In this document: positions 33,655 to 45,548 of the stretch, piece after piece
Position numbering within the stretch: position 1 is the stretch's first letter
How the letters are laid out: the number at the start of each line of letters is the position of its first letter
NCBI GenBank assembly: GCA_002396885.1
Contig: DGXY01000044.1
Location: forward strand, 1-56,294
Origin: Akkermansiaceae bacterium UBA5020
Lineage (GTDB): Bacteria > Verrucomicrobiota > Verrucomicrobiia > Verrucomicrobiales > DEV007
Direction: 5' to 3'
Length of the DNA stretch: 56,294 bases
The notes under the pieces: model-generated
The model's input: only the letters and a program-made list of their open reading frames with translations
What the model was told of the DNA's origin: nothing
The model's database searches: none
Program-made: the position numbers and the translations under genes

Positions 33655-34650
33655 TCAGCGGGCGAAGGTCTGCACCCACTCGCGCTCCTTGGCTTCGGCC
33701 GGTGGCGCGAGAAGGAGATCGGCGAGGGCGTCCTCGAGTTCGTGATATCGAAAGCGGAAACCGAGCCCGTGGATGCGGCAGGGGAGCCCACGGCGTCCGT
33801 TGAGGGCTAGGTCGGGATCTGTGTTGATAACCGGAGCCGCCGCCCGCACGAGCCAGGCGGGTGCGGGCAACCCGATCGGCACCTTGAGGGTGCGACGGAG
33901 CGTCGCCATGAATTCGGCGTTCGTGACCGGCTGCAGTCCCGTCGCATTGCAGATGCCATGGACGGCGGGATTGCGGATCGCTTCGAGGAAGAGGCGCATC
34001 ATGTCCTCGAGGTGGATCCAACTGAGCCATTGGCGACCCGAGCCGATGCGCCCTCCCATGCCAAGCTTCGCGATCCGCGCCAGGGTCGGCAGGGCCCCAC
34101 CCTCGCGTCCGAGGACAAAACCGATCCGCAGGGCGGCCCAGCGCATCTCGGGACGGATCGAGCGGCCGAGGGCTTCCTCCCACGCGACACAGACGTCGGT
34201 GGGAAATTCATCGGGGACGAAGGCCGACTCTTCGCAGATGCGGTCGCCGGCGTTGCCATAGATCGCGAGGCTGGTCGACTGTACCCAGACGGCGGGCGGG
34301 CGATAGGCAAGGCGCAGGGCGCCCCCGAGGGCCTCGCAGGAATCGACGCGTGAACGTATGATCTCCTCGCGGTTTTTTTCGGTGCGACGGCAGTCAACGG
34401 GTTTGCCGGTCAGATTGACGAGGGCGGCGGCGCCATCGAGGAGGCTGGCCCACGAATCCTCGACGGTGCGACCGTCCCATCGCACGGCGCGTCCCGCTCC
34501 GCGGTGGCGCGACGGATCGCGGGTGAGGACGACTACTTCGTAGCCCTCGCCTTCGAGGGTGCGAGCGAGGGCCTGGCCGAGGAAGCCGCTGCCTCCGGCG
34601 AGGACGATACGTCCGCTCTCCGTGGTCATTTTGTCAGGTGTCGTCTTCAT
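33655..34650 (-). CDS. TIGR01777-family NAD(P)-dependent epimerase-like protein
   Basis: A 331-aa protein of the extended short-chain dehydrogenase type. The Rossmann motif GGSGFLG lies near residues 19-25. WDG, LVNLTGKPV, RVDSCEAL, STSLAIYG and WEEALG are TIGR01777 landmarks, and the C-terminal DUF1731 region contains GICNATGLQPVTNAEF, PAPAWLVR and RIHGLGFRFRY. The family's reaction is not established; some members are linked to cell division or plastid phenotypes. It overlaps the upstream GbsR-like regulator by four bases (ATGA at 34647-34650), so the two are one operon and probably share the operator at 35192-35215. An in-frame ATG at 34629 is an alternative start. Confidence 0.88.
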   Translation of the reverse strand: MKTTPDKMTTESGRIVLAGGSGFLGQALARTLEGEGYEVVVLTRDPSRHRGAGRAVRWDGRTVEDSWASLLDGAAALVNLTGKPVDCRRTEKNREEIIRSRVDSCEALGGALRLAYRPPAVWVQSTSLAIYGNAGDRICEESAFVPDEFPTDVCVAWEEALGRSIRPEMRWAALRIGFVLGREGGALPTLARIAKLGMGGRIGSGRQWLSWIHLEDMMRLFLEAIRNPAVHGICNATGLQPVTNAEFMATLRRTLKVPIGLPAPAWLVRAAAPVINTDPDLALNGRRGLPCRIHGLGFRFRYHELEDALADLLLAPPAEAKEREWVQTFAR

Positions 34651-35186
34651 TTCATGAAAGCCCCGATCGATTTCGCGATCTTGTCACCCATGCGGATCGC
34701 CTGGATCGCCGATTTGGTGGGGAGGCGGTCCATCTTGGTGTAAAAGTCGCTGACGAGTTCAAAGAAGCTGAGGAGCGATTCGAGCTTCTCTTTCGCGTGG
34801 GCGTCGGCGGGATTGTCTGTCGCGCCGACTTCGTTGGCGCAAGCGCGCAGACGCACGAGGGTGGGATCGATCTCGCGCTTTTTCCGCTCGGCGGCGATGA
34901 TCCGGAAGAGCTCATAGACATCCTGGATCGACTCGAAGTGATCACGGCGATCTCCCGGCAGGTGCACGACCTTCACGATGCCCCAATTCTGCAGCTCTTT
35001 GAGGCTGTTGCTCACGTTCGACCGCGCCACTCCGAGCTGGTCGCAGATCTCCTCGGCATGAAGGGGGTGGTCGGAAATAAAGAGGAGGGCGTGAATCTGG
35101 GCGACGGTTCGATTGATGCCCCACTTGGTCCCCATCTCACCCCAATGGAGGATGAAGTGCTGCGCAAAGAGTGGAAGATCTTTCAT
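34647..35186 (-). CDS. GbsR/MarR-family transcriptional regulator
   Basis: A 179-aa protein of the GbsR group of MarR-type winged-helix regulators. The N-terminal helix KDLPLFAQHFILHWGEMGTKW is followed by RTVAQIHALLFIS and the recognition helix region EEICDQLGVARSNVSNSLKELQNWG, then HLPGDRRDHFES in the wing. The C-terminal half is helical and probably dimerises. A perfect inverted repeat sits 5 bp upstream of the start codon, pointing to self-repression. The only gene clearly in the same operon is the TIGR01777 protein. The ligand is unknown; GbsR itself senses choline, but that cannot be assumed. Confidence 0.88.
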   Translation of the reverse strand: MKDLPLFAQHFILHWGEMGTKWGINRTVAQIHALLFISDHPLHAEEICDQLGVARSNVSNSLKELQNWGIVKVVHLPGDRRDHFESIQDVYELFRIIAAERKKREIDPTLVRLRACANEVGATDNPADAHAKEKLESLLSFFELVSDFYTKMDRLPTKSAIQAIRMGDKIAKSIGAFMK

Positions 35187-35191
35187 TTCGA

Positions 35192-35215
35192 ATATTTCTG
35201 TCTTTACAGAAATAT
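35192..35215 (-). promoter_or_regulatory. Operator-like perfect inverted repeat at the GbsR-type gene
   Basis: ATATTTCTGT (35192-35201) and ACAGAAATAT (35206-35215) are exact reverse complements separated by CTTT. The repeat ends 5 bp upstream of the regulator's start codon. On the minus strand a TATATT lies across its upstream edge and could be the -10 element, so a bound dimer would block initiation. Confidence 0.8.
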
Positions 35216-35332
35216 AGAAACGAAAGTCTGCAAGGGAAACTTCAGAGATTTTTGGCGGCGATTCCCCGGGGATTGGGGAAGCCGTTGTGAACCCGGCGAG
35301 GGGCGGGTGATCCGCCTGGGCGGTCCGCTGCC

Positions 35333-37690
35333 TCAGTTCGCCTCGTTTGCGGTCTTCGCTTCGATTGGAACGGTCTTTTCGCGGACTTTGGGCTTGGCTT
35401 CGGAGATGTTCACGGGTTTGCCGGTTTTGCCGATGGCGATGAGGTCCTCGAGGATGCGGATGGTTTCGCGCTCGTAGGGATCGAACTTGTGGGGATAAAT
35501 GAGGAGTTTGTCTTCGGGATCCTCATCCTCCTTCTCGGCACCGCCGCGGGACATGCCGCTGAGTTGCTCTTCGGAGAGCTCGTCGCGCAGGACGAGCTTT
35601 TCTTCGAGGACGTTGTCCTGGGTGAGCTTGTAAATGGTGAAGAGATTCTTCTCGTCCTCGCGAACGGACGCGAAATATTCGATTTGGGCCTTTTTGCGCG
35701 CCTCGCGCTCGGCTTCGGCCCGGAGGGTTTCCTCGTTGCGTTTGGCGAGGTTCAAGGAGATGACATTCTTGGCGATGCGATCTTTTTCCTCGTTGATGTC
35801 CTTGAGGATGTATTCGAAGTCGCGACCGGAGGCCACGCGTGCTTCGGAGGCCTTCTGGAGAGTCTCGTAGTCGATCGGTTTCTCGAAGAAGGGCAGGTAG
35901 CGGCTCGGTTCGATAGGATCGACGACGAGGGCGTTGGGGAGGGAGCCTTCCCCGATCTCGGCGATGTCGAGCATGGAGGGAAGACGAACCTCGGGGACGA
36001 CGCCGTGGCGCTGGGTGGAGTGGCCGTCGATGCGGTAGAAGGTCTGGATGGTGAGCTTGAGCGCGCCATCCTGCTCGGGTTCGCGGGCGAAGGGAAGGGA
36101 GAGCTTGCGTCCGAGGACGGGGCGCAGTTGTTGCACGGTGCCTTTGCCGAAGGTCGACTCGTCGCCGACGATGACGGCGCGGCCGTAATCCTGCAGGGCG
36201 GCGGCGAAGATCTCGGAAGCGGAGGCGCTGGCCTTGTTCACGAGGACGATGAGCGGACCACCGTAGACGGCCTCGCCGTTGCGGGAATACTTCTGATCGC
36301 GCTGGCCGCGCCAATCGATCGACTGCACGACGGGGCCTTTGCGGATGAAGAGCCCAGTCATGTTGATGGCTTCTTCGAGGGAGCCTCCTCCATTGTCGCG
36401 CAGGTCGATGACGAGTCCGTTGATGCCCTCGATGGCGAGGCGGGTGAGGAGCCGGCGCACGTCGGTGGTGGTGCTGGTCTGGCCGCCGTCCATGTCGGCG
36501 TAGAAGGAGGGCAGGGTGATCCAGCCCAGCTTCTGTTCGGCCCCGACGGGATCCTTCGTGATGATGAGGTCGGCAGTGGCAAGACTGTCCTTGAGGTCGA
36601 TCTTGTCTCGCATGATGTCGACGAGCTTGATTTCGCCTTCCTTGCCTTTGGGAATGACCTTGAGCCGCACGATCGTACCGATCTCGCCACGGATGAGGTC
36701 AACGATGTCGGAGAGTTTCATTTCGACGGCATCGACAAATTCCCCGTCGGCGCCCTGGGCCACCCCGATGACGCGGTCGCTCACCTCGAGTTTGCCGACC
36801 TTGAAGGCGGGGCCGCCGACGACGAGGCCCTCGATCGTGGCACCTCCTTCATCCTCGTTCTTTTGCAGCATCGCGCCGATCCCGGTGAGGGACTTGTTCA
36901 TCCCGATGCGGAAGTTGTCGTATTGCTGCTGCGAGAAGTATTCGGAGTGGGGATCGTAGGCGGCCGAGATCGACTTGATGAAGAGGGCGGCGACGTCCTC
37001 GGTGGTGTTTTCCTTGATCCGCTTGAGGATGCGGTCGTAGCGGTCGGAGACTTTGTCGTAGATGGACTTCTTCGATTCGGCGTCGTCCTTCTTCGGCTTG
37101 GGTTCTTCGCCGGCGGCCTTGGCCTTTTCGGCTTTCTTGGCGTTCTCCTTCTCGACAGCCTCGGCGATGAGCTTTTCGCGGAGGAGGTCGCCCTCGATCA
37201 GGTTTTTCCAGAGTTGGTCGTGCTCTTCCCCGGCTTTGGCCCACTCGGAATCCTTGCGGGAAATCTCGACGGTGCGGTCGGAGTCGTAGGTGAAGGTGTT
37301 CGGCACGGCGAGTTTCTTCGCCATCTCGACGCGGACGCGGACGCGTTCTTCGTAAACGGCGAAGATCTCGAAGGCGGCGGGAATCCCCCCGGCGCGGACC
37401 TGATCGTCGATCTGGGTGCGGTATTTTGCGTAGAAACCATCGACGTCTTCCTTCGTAAAATAGATCCGGCTGTAGTCGAGGGCCTCGAAGTAGGCGTCGA
37501 GGGAGCGCTCGGACATCTTGTCGTTGAAAGGCTCGCGGAGGAAGTGTTCTTCCTCCAGCATGCCGACGACGCGGAGGCCGAGGTCGCCGTATTGGGTCTC
37601 CTCCTGAGCGAGGAGGGAGGGGGAGGCGGTGGTGGCGAGAAGGGCCACCAGGGTCGGAAGGAGGGACGGAAGAAATTTCGCGGGGACCAT
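35333..37690 (-). CDS. prc: Carboxy-terminal processing protease (tail-specific protease)
   Basis: A 785-aa periplasmic serine protease of the S41 family with a signal peptide (LLPTLVALLATTASPSLLA). An N-terminal domain with GMLEEEHFLREPFNDKMSERSLDAYFEALDYSRIYF precedes a PDZ domain near 260-350 and the catalytic core. The Ser/Lys dyad is S490 in KASASASEIF and K516 in TFGKGTVQQ, with D501 in LQDYGRA, as in E. coli Prc. A charged Lys/Glu-rich insertion (AEKAKAAGEEPKPKKDD) lies near 195-215. It degrades or trims envelope proteins by their C-termini. Upstream is a 177-bp gap to rnr, which is on the same strand, so co-transcription is possible but unproven. Confidence 0.95.
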   Translation of the reverse strand: MVPAKFLPSLLPTLVALLATTASPSLLAQEETQYGDLGLRVVGMLEEEHFLREPFNDKMSERSLDAYFEALDYSRIYFTKEDVDGFYAKYRTQIDDQVRAGGIPAAFEIFAVYEERVRVRVEMAKKLAVPNTFTYDSDRTVEISRKDSEWAKAGEEHDQLWKNLIEGDLLREKLIAEAVEKENAKKAEKAKAAGEEPKPKKDDAESKKSIYDKVSDRYDRILKRIKENTTEDVAALFIKSISAAYDPHSEYFSQQQYDNFRIGMNKSLTGIGAMLQKNEDEGGATIEGLVVGGPAFKVGKLEVSDRVIGVAQGADGEFVDAVEMKLSDIVDLIRGEIGTIVRLKVIPKGKEGEIKLVDIMRDKIDLKDSLATADLIITKDPVGAEQKLGWITLPSFYADMDGGQTSTTTDVRRLLTRLAIEGINGLVIDLRDNGGGSLEEAINMTGLFIRKGPVVQSIDWRGQRDQKYSRNGEAVYGGPLIVLVNKASASASEIFAAALQDYGRAVIVGDESTFGKGTVQQLRPVLGRKLSLPFAREPEQDGALKLTIQTFYRIDGHSTQRHGVVPEVRLPSMLDIAEIGEGSLPNALVVDPIEPSRYLPFFEKPIDYETLQKASEARVASGRDFEYILKDINEEKDRIAKNVISLNLAKRNEETLRAEAEREARKKAQIEYFASVREDEKNLFTIYKLTQDNVLEEKLVLRDELSEEQLSGMSRGGAEKEDEDPEDKLLIYPHKFDPYERETIRILEDLIAIGKTGKPVNISEAKPKVREKTVPIEAKTANEAN

Positions 37691-37867
37691 GGGGCGGAGG
37701 AGTCTGTGGGTGTCGTGACCGGAAGCAGTCCCAGTCAGACGACGGGACAGATGGGGAAATTACACTGAAACAGATTCATGGAAAAGCCTTTTGTCAGGCG
37801 ACCGGGGGACGCGCCCGCGCCTCGGGCAGGTGCGGGTCATGCCAATGATTCCTTGCGAAAGGCACGA

Positions 37868-40159
37868 TCAAGCGGTCTTCGCCTTGCCGCCGCGCCGGCG
37901 CGGACGCCGCCGGCGACGGGTCGAGGTAGCCTCGGAAGGAGCCACGGAAGGCCCGGCGACAGGAGTGGCCGGGCGATGCGCTTGGGCCGTGGGGTTGCCG
38001 CCGCGGTGGCGCGATTGTCCGCGGGGGGTGGCGGCGGAGGCTCCGTTGACTGTCCCGGCGAGGCGGAAGTCGATCATCTTGCGGACGGTGTCGACCTTGG
38101 CGATCTCGACCTCGACGGTGTCACCGAGGCGGATGAAACGACGCTGGCGGCGTCCCGCGATCTGTTTGGCGACGGGATCGTGGCGGTAATGGTCGTCTTC
38201 GAGGAGGGAGAGCGGCACCATCGCGCTCATGCCGAGGGCGGCGATATCGATGGAAAAGCCGAAATCGCGCAGGCAGGTGACCTGGGCCACGTAGCGGTGC
38301 GGTTTTCCGGATTGGATCTGGTCGAGGAGGTAGGCGTGGAGCTTCACATCCTTGCTGTCGCGCTCGGCATCGGCGGAATTGCGCTCGGTCGAGGAGAGAT
38401 GGACGGCGACCTCGTGGAGCGGATCGCCGGGGAGGTGTTTTGCCTGCGCAAAGAGGCTGCGGTGTACGACGAGGTCGGCGTAGCGGCGGATCGGCGAGGT
38501 GAAATGGGTGTATTTCTTTTTCGCGAGTCCGTAATGGCCGACGGGATCGGCGGTGTAGCGGGCGCGTTGGAGCGAGCGAAGGAAACCGATCTTTAGCGCC
38601 GCTCCGATCGCAAGATCGCCGAGGCGGGCGAGGAGGCGCTTCACTTCCTCGGGCTTGGTGAGGTTGCCGCAAGGGATGGAATGACCGAGCACTTCCTCGC
38701 GGTAGCTCTTGAGTCGATCGGGATCCGGGGCCTCGTGGGTGCGATAGATCGCGGGCCGCTTCAGTTTCATGAGTCGTCCGGCGACGGCTTCGTTGGCGAG
38801 GAGCATGAACTCTTCGATGAGCTGGTGGGAGATGTCGTTGTCGTGCCGGTCGATGCGCGAGACCTTGCCTGCGGCGTCGAGGCGGATCTTTGTTTCGGGA
38901 AAGTCGAGATCGAGCGAGCCATCGGCGAAGCGGCGCTTGCGGATGGCCTGGGCGAGGGCGCTGGCCTCGTGGAGCATCGTCGTGGTCGCGTCACCGGGCT
39001 TGCCTTCGAGCACGGCGAGAGCCTCGGCATAGGTGAAGCGTTTTTTCGAATGGATCACGGCCGGGTAGAAGTCGGTCGCGAGGACGCGTCCGTCGGAGGA
39101 GATGAGAAACTCGACACATTTGGTGAGCCGGTCGACGTGGGGCTTCAGGGAGCAGAGTTCGTTGCTGAGCTCCTCGGGCAACATCGGGATGACGCGATCG
39201 ACGAGGTAGGAGGAATTGCCGCGGCGTCTCGCTTCGACGTCGAGGGCCGAACCCGGGCGCACGTAGTGGGAAACGTCGGCGATGTGGACCCAGAGTTTCC
39301 AGCGATTGGCGCCGGCCCGCTCAAGGCAGATGGCGTCGTCGAAATCGCGGGCGTCGTCGGGATCGATCGTCACGACGAGCTGCCCGCGGCAGTCGCGGCG
39401 ACCGGCGAGGTCGGCGGGCTGGACATGGCGTCCGAAACGACGGGCTTCCTTCACGACGGCGGCGGGGAATTCTCCCTTCAAATCATATTGGCGGAGCACG
39501 CCGAGCATGTCGATGCCCTCGGCCGAGGGAGCGCCCAGGACTTCGACGATACGCCCTTCGGGAGCGGCGTGGCGGGATTCCCAGCGGGTCAACTCGACGA
39601 CGACCTTGTCGCCCGACTTGGGTGGAGTCGGGGAGCTTTTCCCTGGCAGGATCGTGATCCCACGGGGGAAACGCGGATCATCGGGCTGGACTTCGACGCC
39701 TTTTCCGGAGCGGCGGCAGGTCCCCACAAATCGCGAGCGACGGCGCTCGATGATGGAAACGACGGAACCCGAAAGAGGAGCCGCCTCCGTCGCGGACCGC
39801 TGCCAGAAACGCTTTTTCGGCAAGGCTTCGATGAGGACGAGGACGCGGTCATCGGGCAGGGCCGTGCCGGTTTCGCGGGCCGCGATCGCGACCTCGGGGA
39901 GGGCTGGGTCCTCGGGCGTGAGGAAGCCGCGTCCGGATTTGGTGAGCTGGAGCCGTCCCGCGATGAGGAGGGAGGAATCGGCCGGCAGGTAGCGGCCGCC
40001 CTTGATGCGCAGGACGATGCCGTCACGCTCGAGATTGCGGAGGCTGCGCTGCAGCGCGGGTTGATCCTGGGAATTGAGTTCGAGATCCTCGTGAATCTCC
40101 GTGAGCGTGGCGGGCGTGTAGTTTTTGTGCCCGAGGTGTTTCAGAATGTGTTTTTCCAT
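37868..40159 (-). CDS. rnr: Ribonuclease R
   Basis: A 763-aa exoribonuclease of the RNB family that degrades structured RNA from the 3' end. The N-terminal helix-turn-helix region (KHILKHLGHKNYTPATLTEI) is followed by cold-shock domains and the RNB core with DPDDARDFDDAI, whose aspartates bind the catalytic magnesium, and FTSPIRRYADLVVHR. An S1 domain lies near 640-710. The C-terminal tail is strongly basic (STRRRRRPRRRGGKAKTA), typical of RNase R and used for structured-RNA unwinding. The ATG at 40159 is chosen since residues before it are not family sequence. Confidence 0.94.
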   Translation of the reverse strand: MEKHILKHLGHKNYTPATLTEIHEDLELNSQDQPALQRSLRNLERDGIVLRIKGGRYLPADSSLLIAGRLQLTKSGRGFLTPEDPALPEVAIAARETGTALPDDRVLVLIEALPKKRFWQRSATEAAPLSGSVVSIIERRRSRFVGTCRRSGKGVEVQPDDPRFPRGITILPGKSSPTPPKSGDKVVVELTRWESRHAAPEGRIVEVLGAPSAEGIDMLGVLRQYDLKGEFPAAVVKEARRFGRHVQPADLAGRRDCRGQLVVTIDPDDARDFDDAICLERAGANRWKLWVHIADVSHYVRPGSALDVEARRRGNSSYLVDRVIPMLPEELSNELCSLKPHVDRLTKCVEFLISSDGRVLATDFYPAVIHSKKRFTYAEALAVLEGKPGDATTTMLHEASALAQAIRKRRFADGSLDLDFPETKIRLDAAGKVSRIDRHDNDISHQLIEEFMLLANEAVAGRLMKLKRPAIYRTHEAPDPDRLKSYREEVLGHSIPCGNLTKPEEVKRLLARLGDLAIGAALKIGFLRSLQRARYTADPVGHYGLAKKKYTHFTSPIRRYADLVVHRSLFAQAKHLPGDPLHEVAVHLSSTERNSADAERDSKDVKLHAYLLDQIQSGKPHRYVAQVTCLRDFGFSIDIAALGMSAMVPLSLLEDDHYRHDPVAKQIAGRRQRRFIRLGDTVEVEIAKVDTVRKMIDFRLAGTVNGASAATPRGQSRHRGGNPTAQAHRPATPVAGPSVAPSEATSTRRRRRPRRRGGKAKTA

Positions 40160-40483
40160 GTGAGTAGGAAAGGGATGGGGGTGGGTGTGGCGGCGTCCGT
40201 TCCCGGTCCGGGAAGCGTGTCTTGCTTCGGACAGGTTGCGCCGGTCGCGCGGCATCCGGGCCTGAGAAGCTCCCGCGGAAAGCGCAGGATCGCGAATTTG
40301 GCCAAAATGACGTCCCTCGGGAAGGACCGGTCGCGAAGAAGAGAGAGGGCCTGAGAGCCCGATCGCCGGAGCGGCCAGAGGCGGGGAATGATTCGTGAAA
40401 AGAGACCCGGCCCTGTTCCCCTTCCATTGGGGAGTGACGAATCGAAGCTACGTCGCGAAAGTGCCCGGTAGCAAACGAAAGTT
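40160..40483. other. 324-bp region upstream of rnr with no recognised gene
   Basis: This stretch must hold the rnr promoter, but no convincing -35/-10 pair was found. Several overlapping frames are open on the minus strand; none has family-like sequence. No RNA gene or repeat is recognised. Confidence 0.5.
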
Positions 40484-40624
40484 TTAAAAAGAGCGCGCGC
40501 TGTCCTTCGGATTGATGTCGGCGTGATCGGCGCTCGCGACCCGGTAACGGTTCCCGCCGCTGGTGAGGACATGGAGGGCGCCGAAGGGGCGCGATTCGAG
40601 GAGCTGCTTGATGAGAGCGACCAT
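40484..40624 (-). CDS. Small hypothetical protein, probably truncated
   Basis: A 46-aa reading frame starting VALIKQLLESRPFGALHVL, then TSGGNRYRVASADHADINPK, ending SARSF and TAA. The opening matches a family of small (60-100 aa) uncharacterised proteins common in Planctomycetota and Verrucomicrobiota, with the pattern RPFxPFxIxxxxGxxYxVxxPxxA. Those proteins continue with a further beta-strand region after the PK step; here the frame ends within six codons, so the gene looks shortened or frameshifted. It lies between rnr and the P-type ATPase gene. I read it from the sequence without support from codon statistics, so it may be a relict. Confidence 0.4.
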   Translation of the reverse strand: MVALIKQLLESRPFGALHVLTSGGNRYRVASADHADINPKDSARSF

Positions 40625-40691
40625 GGGAGAATTCTATCGGGTCATGGCGGGAACAGTAAGTGCTTCGCAAGGGGAGCCTTTTTATGCCGCC

Positions 40692-43430
<2,739 letters not shown>

Positions 43431-43541
43431 CGGTGGGGTGTGAAAACTAGTGCCGCCTTCCCCCTGGGTAAAGGGCGCAATGGCTTCGACTCAGTTACCG
43501 GACTCGCCGCTTCGGCAATTCCGTGCTAGAATCTGCGATTC

Positions 43542-45548
43542 ATGGAGTGGCGCTCCCCCATCCTCGCGACCCTCGTCATGGCGTCGGCTCCGCTGCACGC
43601 CTACGATCCGCCCGTGACCGTGCGCCAACTGCGCAATGTCGCCGACATCCGCAAGCTCACTTACGAGGAATCGCGTCTCGCCCCGCCCGTGGCCCTGCGG
43701 GTGACGGTCATCTCGCATTTCCGTGACGGCTTCGACGGGCAGGACAGCTCGGGAGGAATCTTCTTTGAATTTCCCTTTGAGGGACTGCCCCGCATCGGTG
43801 ATGAGATCGAGATCACCGGCAACGTCACGGGCGGCTTTCACGGACCCTACGTGATCGTTGATGAAAAGAAAAAGATGGGCTGGCGCCAGCCGCCGAGGCC
43901 CCTCAACTTCCGCCCCGACTTCGTCCAGACAGGGCTCGGCGACAATCGCTGGGTTGAGATTGAGGGACTCCTCGTCGATGTCGCCTTCGGTGAATCCAAA
44001 CGCGAAGGAACAGGCCTCCTCGTGACCGGACAAAGCGAACTGGTGATCCGCTTCCGCAACGCGCACGAGGATTTCGACGTGGCCGGGCTCGAGCGCAACG
44101 TCGGCTCGTGGGTGCGACTCCAAGGCAGCGGTGATCCGCTCTTCAACGACCAGCGCCAGCGTATCGGCTCCGACTTCGTCTGTGCGAGGCATCAATTTGT
44201 CTCCGTCATCGAGAAGACGACCGAGTCGGAACCGGTGCGACTCGATGAGATCGGGCGATGGGATTCGCGGCGGACGCGTCAGGGCCTCGTCGAGACGAGC
44301 GGCACCGTCACCCTCGTCGAGGGACCTTCGAGCCTCATCGTCCAATCGGGCGAACACGGCGCCCGCATCACCACCTTGACTCCGGTCTCCGTCTCCGTTG
44401 GCGAGCCAGTCACCCTCACCGGTCTGCCCGAGACGCAGGGCTACTTCGTCGGGCTGCGTTACGCGACGGTCCTGCCATCCGAGACCAGCGATACGCCCGC
44501 CGAGCCGGTCGAGGACGCGACGCCCCTTTCGCGCGACCACGCCTTCCAACTCGTCAGTTTCTCTGGGAAACTCATTGAAAAGGGCCAGGGACTGATCAAT
44601 CTCCAGGTCAATGAGGCCCTCGTTCCCGCGAGCATTCCTGCGGGTCTGGGGGATCGTCTTCCCCCCGAAGGTGCCGAAATGCGCGTCCGCGGCGTGAAGC
44701 GGGTCGAGGCCGATGAGCGCGGCGAGGTGCGCTCCGTCACCATCGCTCTTCGAGGTCTCGACGATGTTGAAGTAATCGCGGTGCCCTCATGGTGGACGCC
44801 AGCGCGGCTCTGGACCGCGATCCTCGTCCTCGCCACCGGTGCCCTCCTCTTCCTCGCCTGGCTCCTTGCCTTGAACCGCAGGGTCAAACAACAGACCTCT
44901 CTCATCACCGAACAGATCGAGTCGAATGCGACCCTCGAGGAGCGCAACCGCATCGCCCGCGAATTGCACGACACCCTTTCCCAGGGGTTCTCGGGCGTCG
45001 GCTACCAGCTCGCCTCCGTCGCCAATCACCTCACGAGCGATCCGGAGAAAGCCCGGACCAAACTCACCGCTGCCCGGGAAATGGTCGAGCACAGCCTCGC
45101 CGAGGCACGCGATTCCCTCATCGGCCTGCGCATCCCCACCGGGGCTGATGCCCTCGACTTCCCCGATGCCACCCTCGCCGCCGCGCGCGCCCGGTGCGAG
45201 GAAGCCGACGTCGAATTCGAGGCCGAGCGCATCGGCTGGAACGGCAGTCCCAAACTCGCGCCCGAGACCGCCTTCGCCTGCCACCGGATCATCCTCGAGG
45301 CCGTCGCCAACGCCCTGCGCCACAGCGGGGCCAAACATCTCAAGGTCATCCTCGCGGCCGAACCCGAACTGGCCCGAATGATTGTCGCCGACGACGGTTC
45401 TGGATTTGCCGTCTCCGCAAAGCCGCCGGAAGGTCACTACGGCATCCAGGGGATGCGTGAACGGGCCGAGCGTCTCGGAGCCGATCTCGCGATCCACTCC
45501 GCTCCCGCCCGCGGCACCTCCGTGGAACTCTCTTTGAAATTGACATGA
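43542..45548 (+). CDS. NarL-type sensor histidine kinase with periplasmic OB-like repeats
   Basis: A 668-aa membrane kinase. After a signal segment ending near APLHA, about 385 periplasmic residues form several similar beta-rich modules, e.g. ALRVTVISHFRDGF...GGIFFEF...GDEIEITGNVTG, repeated in looser form near 140-200, 255-305 and 345-400; this looks like tandem OB-fold-type ligand domains. One membrane helix (WTAILVLATGALLFLAWLLAL, about 417-437) leads to a HisKA_3 domain with H476 in RNRIARELHDTLSQGF, then a HATPase domain (EAVANALRHSGAKH, VADDGSGF, GIQGMRERAERLG). It overlaps the response regulator by four bases, so the two are a co-translated pair. The signal is unknown. Confidence 0.92.
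   Translation: MEWRSPILATLVMASAPLHAYDPPVTVRQLRNVADIRKLTYEESRLAPPVALRVTVISHFRDGFDGQDSSGGIFFEFPFEGLPRIGDEIEITGNVTGGFHGPYVIVDEKKKMGWRQPPRPLNFRPDFVQTGLGDNRWVEIEGLLVDVAFGESKREGTGLLVTGQSELVIRFRNAHEDFDVAGLERNVGSWVRLQGSGDPLFNDQRQRIGSDFVCARHQFVSVIEKTTESEPVRLDEIGRWDSRRTRQGLVETSGTVTLVEGPSSLIVQSGEHGARITTLTPVSVSVGEPVTLTGLPETQGYFVGLRYATVLPSETSDTPAEPVEDATPLSRDHAFQLVSFSGKLIEKGQGLINLQVNEALVPASIPAGLGDRLPPEGAEMRVRGVKRVEADERGEVRSVTIALRGLDDVEVIAVPSWWTPARLWTAILVLATGALLFLAWLLALNRRVKQQTSLITEQIESNATLEERNRIARELHDTLSQGFSGVGYQLASVANHLTSDPEKARTKLTAAREMVEHSLAEARDSLIGLRIPTGADALDFPDATLAAARARCEEADVEFEAERIGWNGSPKLAPETAFACHRIILEAVANALRHSGAKHLKVILAAEPELARMIVADDGSGFAVSAKPPEGHYGIQGMRERAERLGADLAIHSAPARGTSVELSLKLT

Noticed and set aside
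35489..37768. A 759-codon open frame antisense to prc
   Set aside because: Low-complexity mirror of prc; the catalytic motifs are on the other strand.
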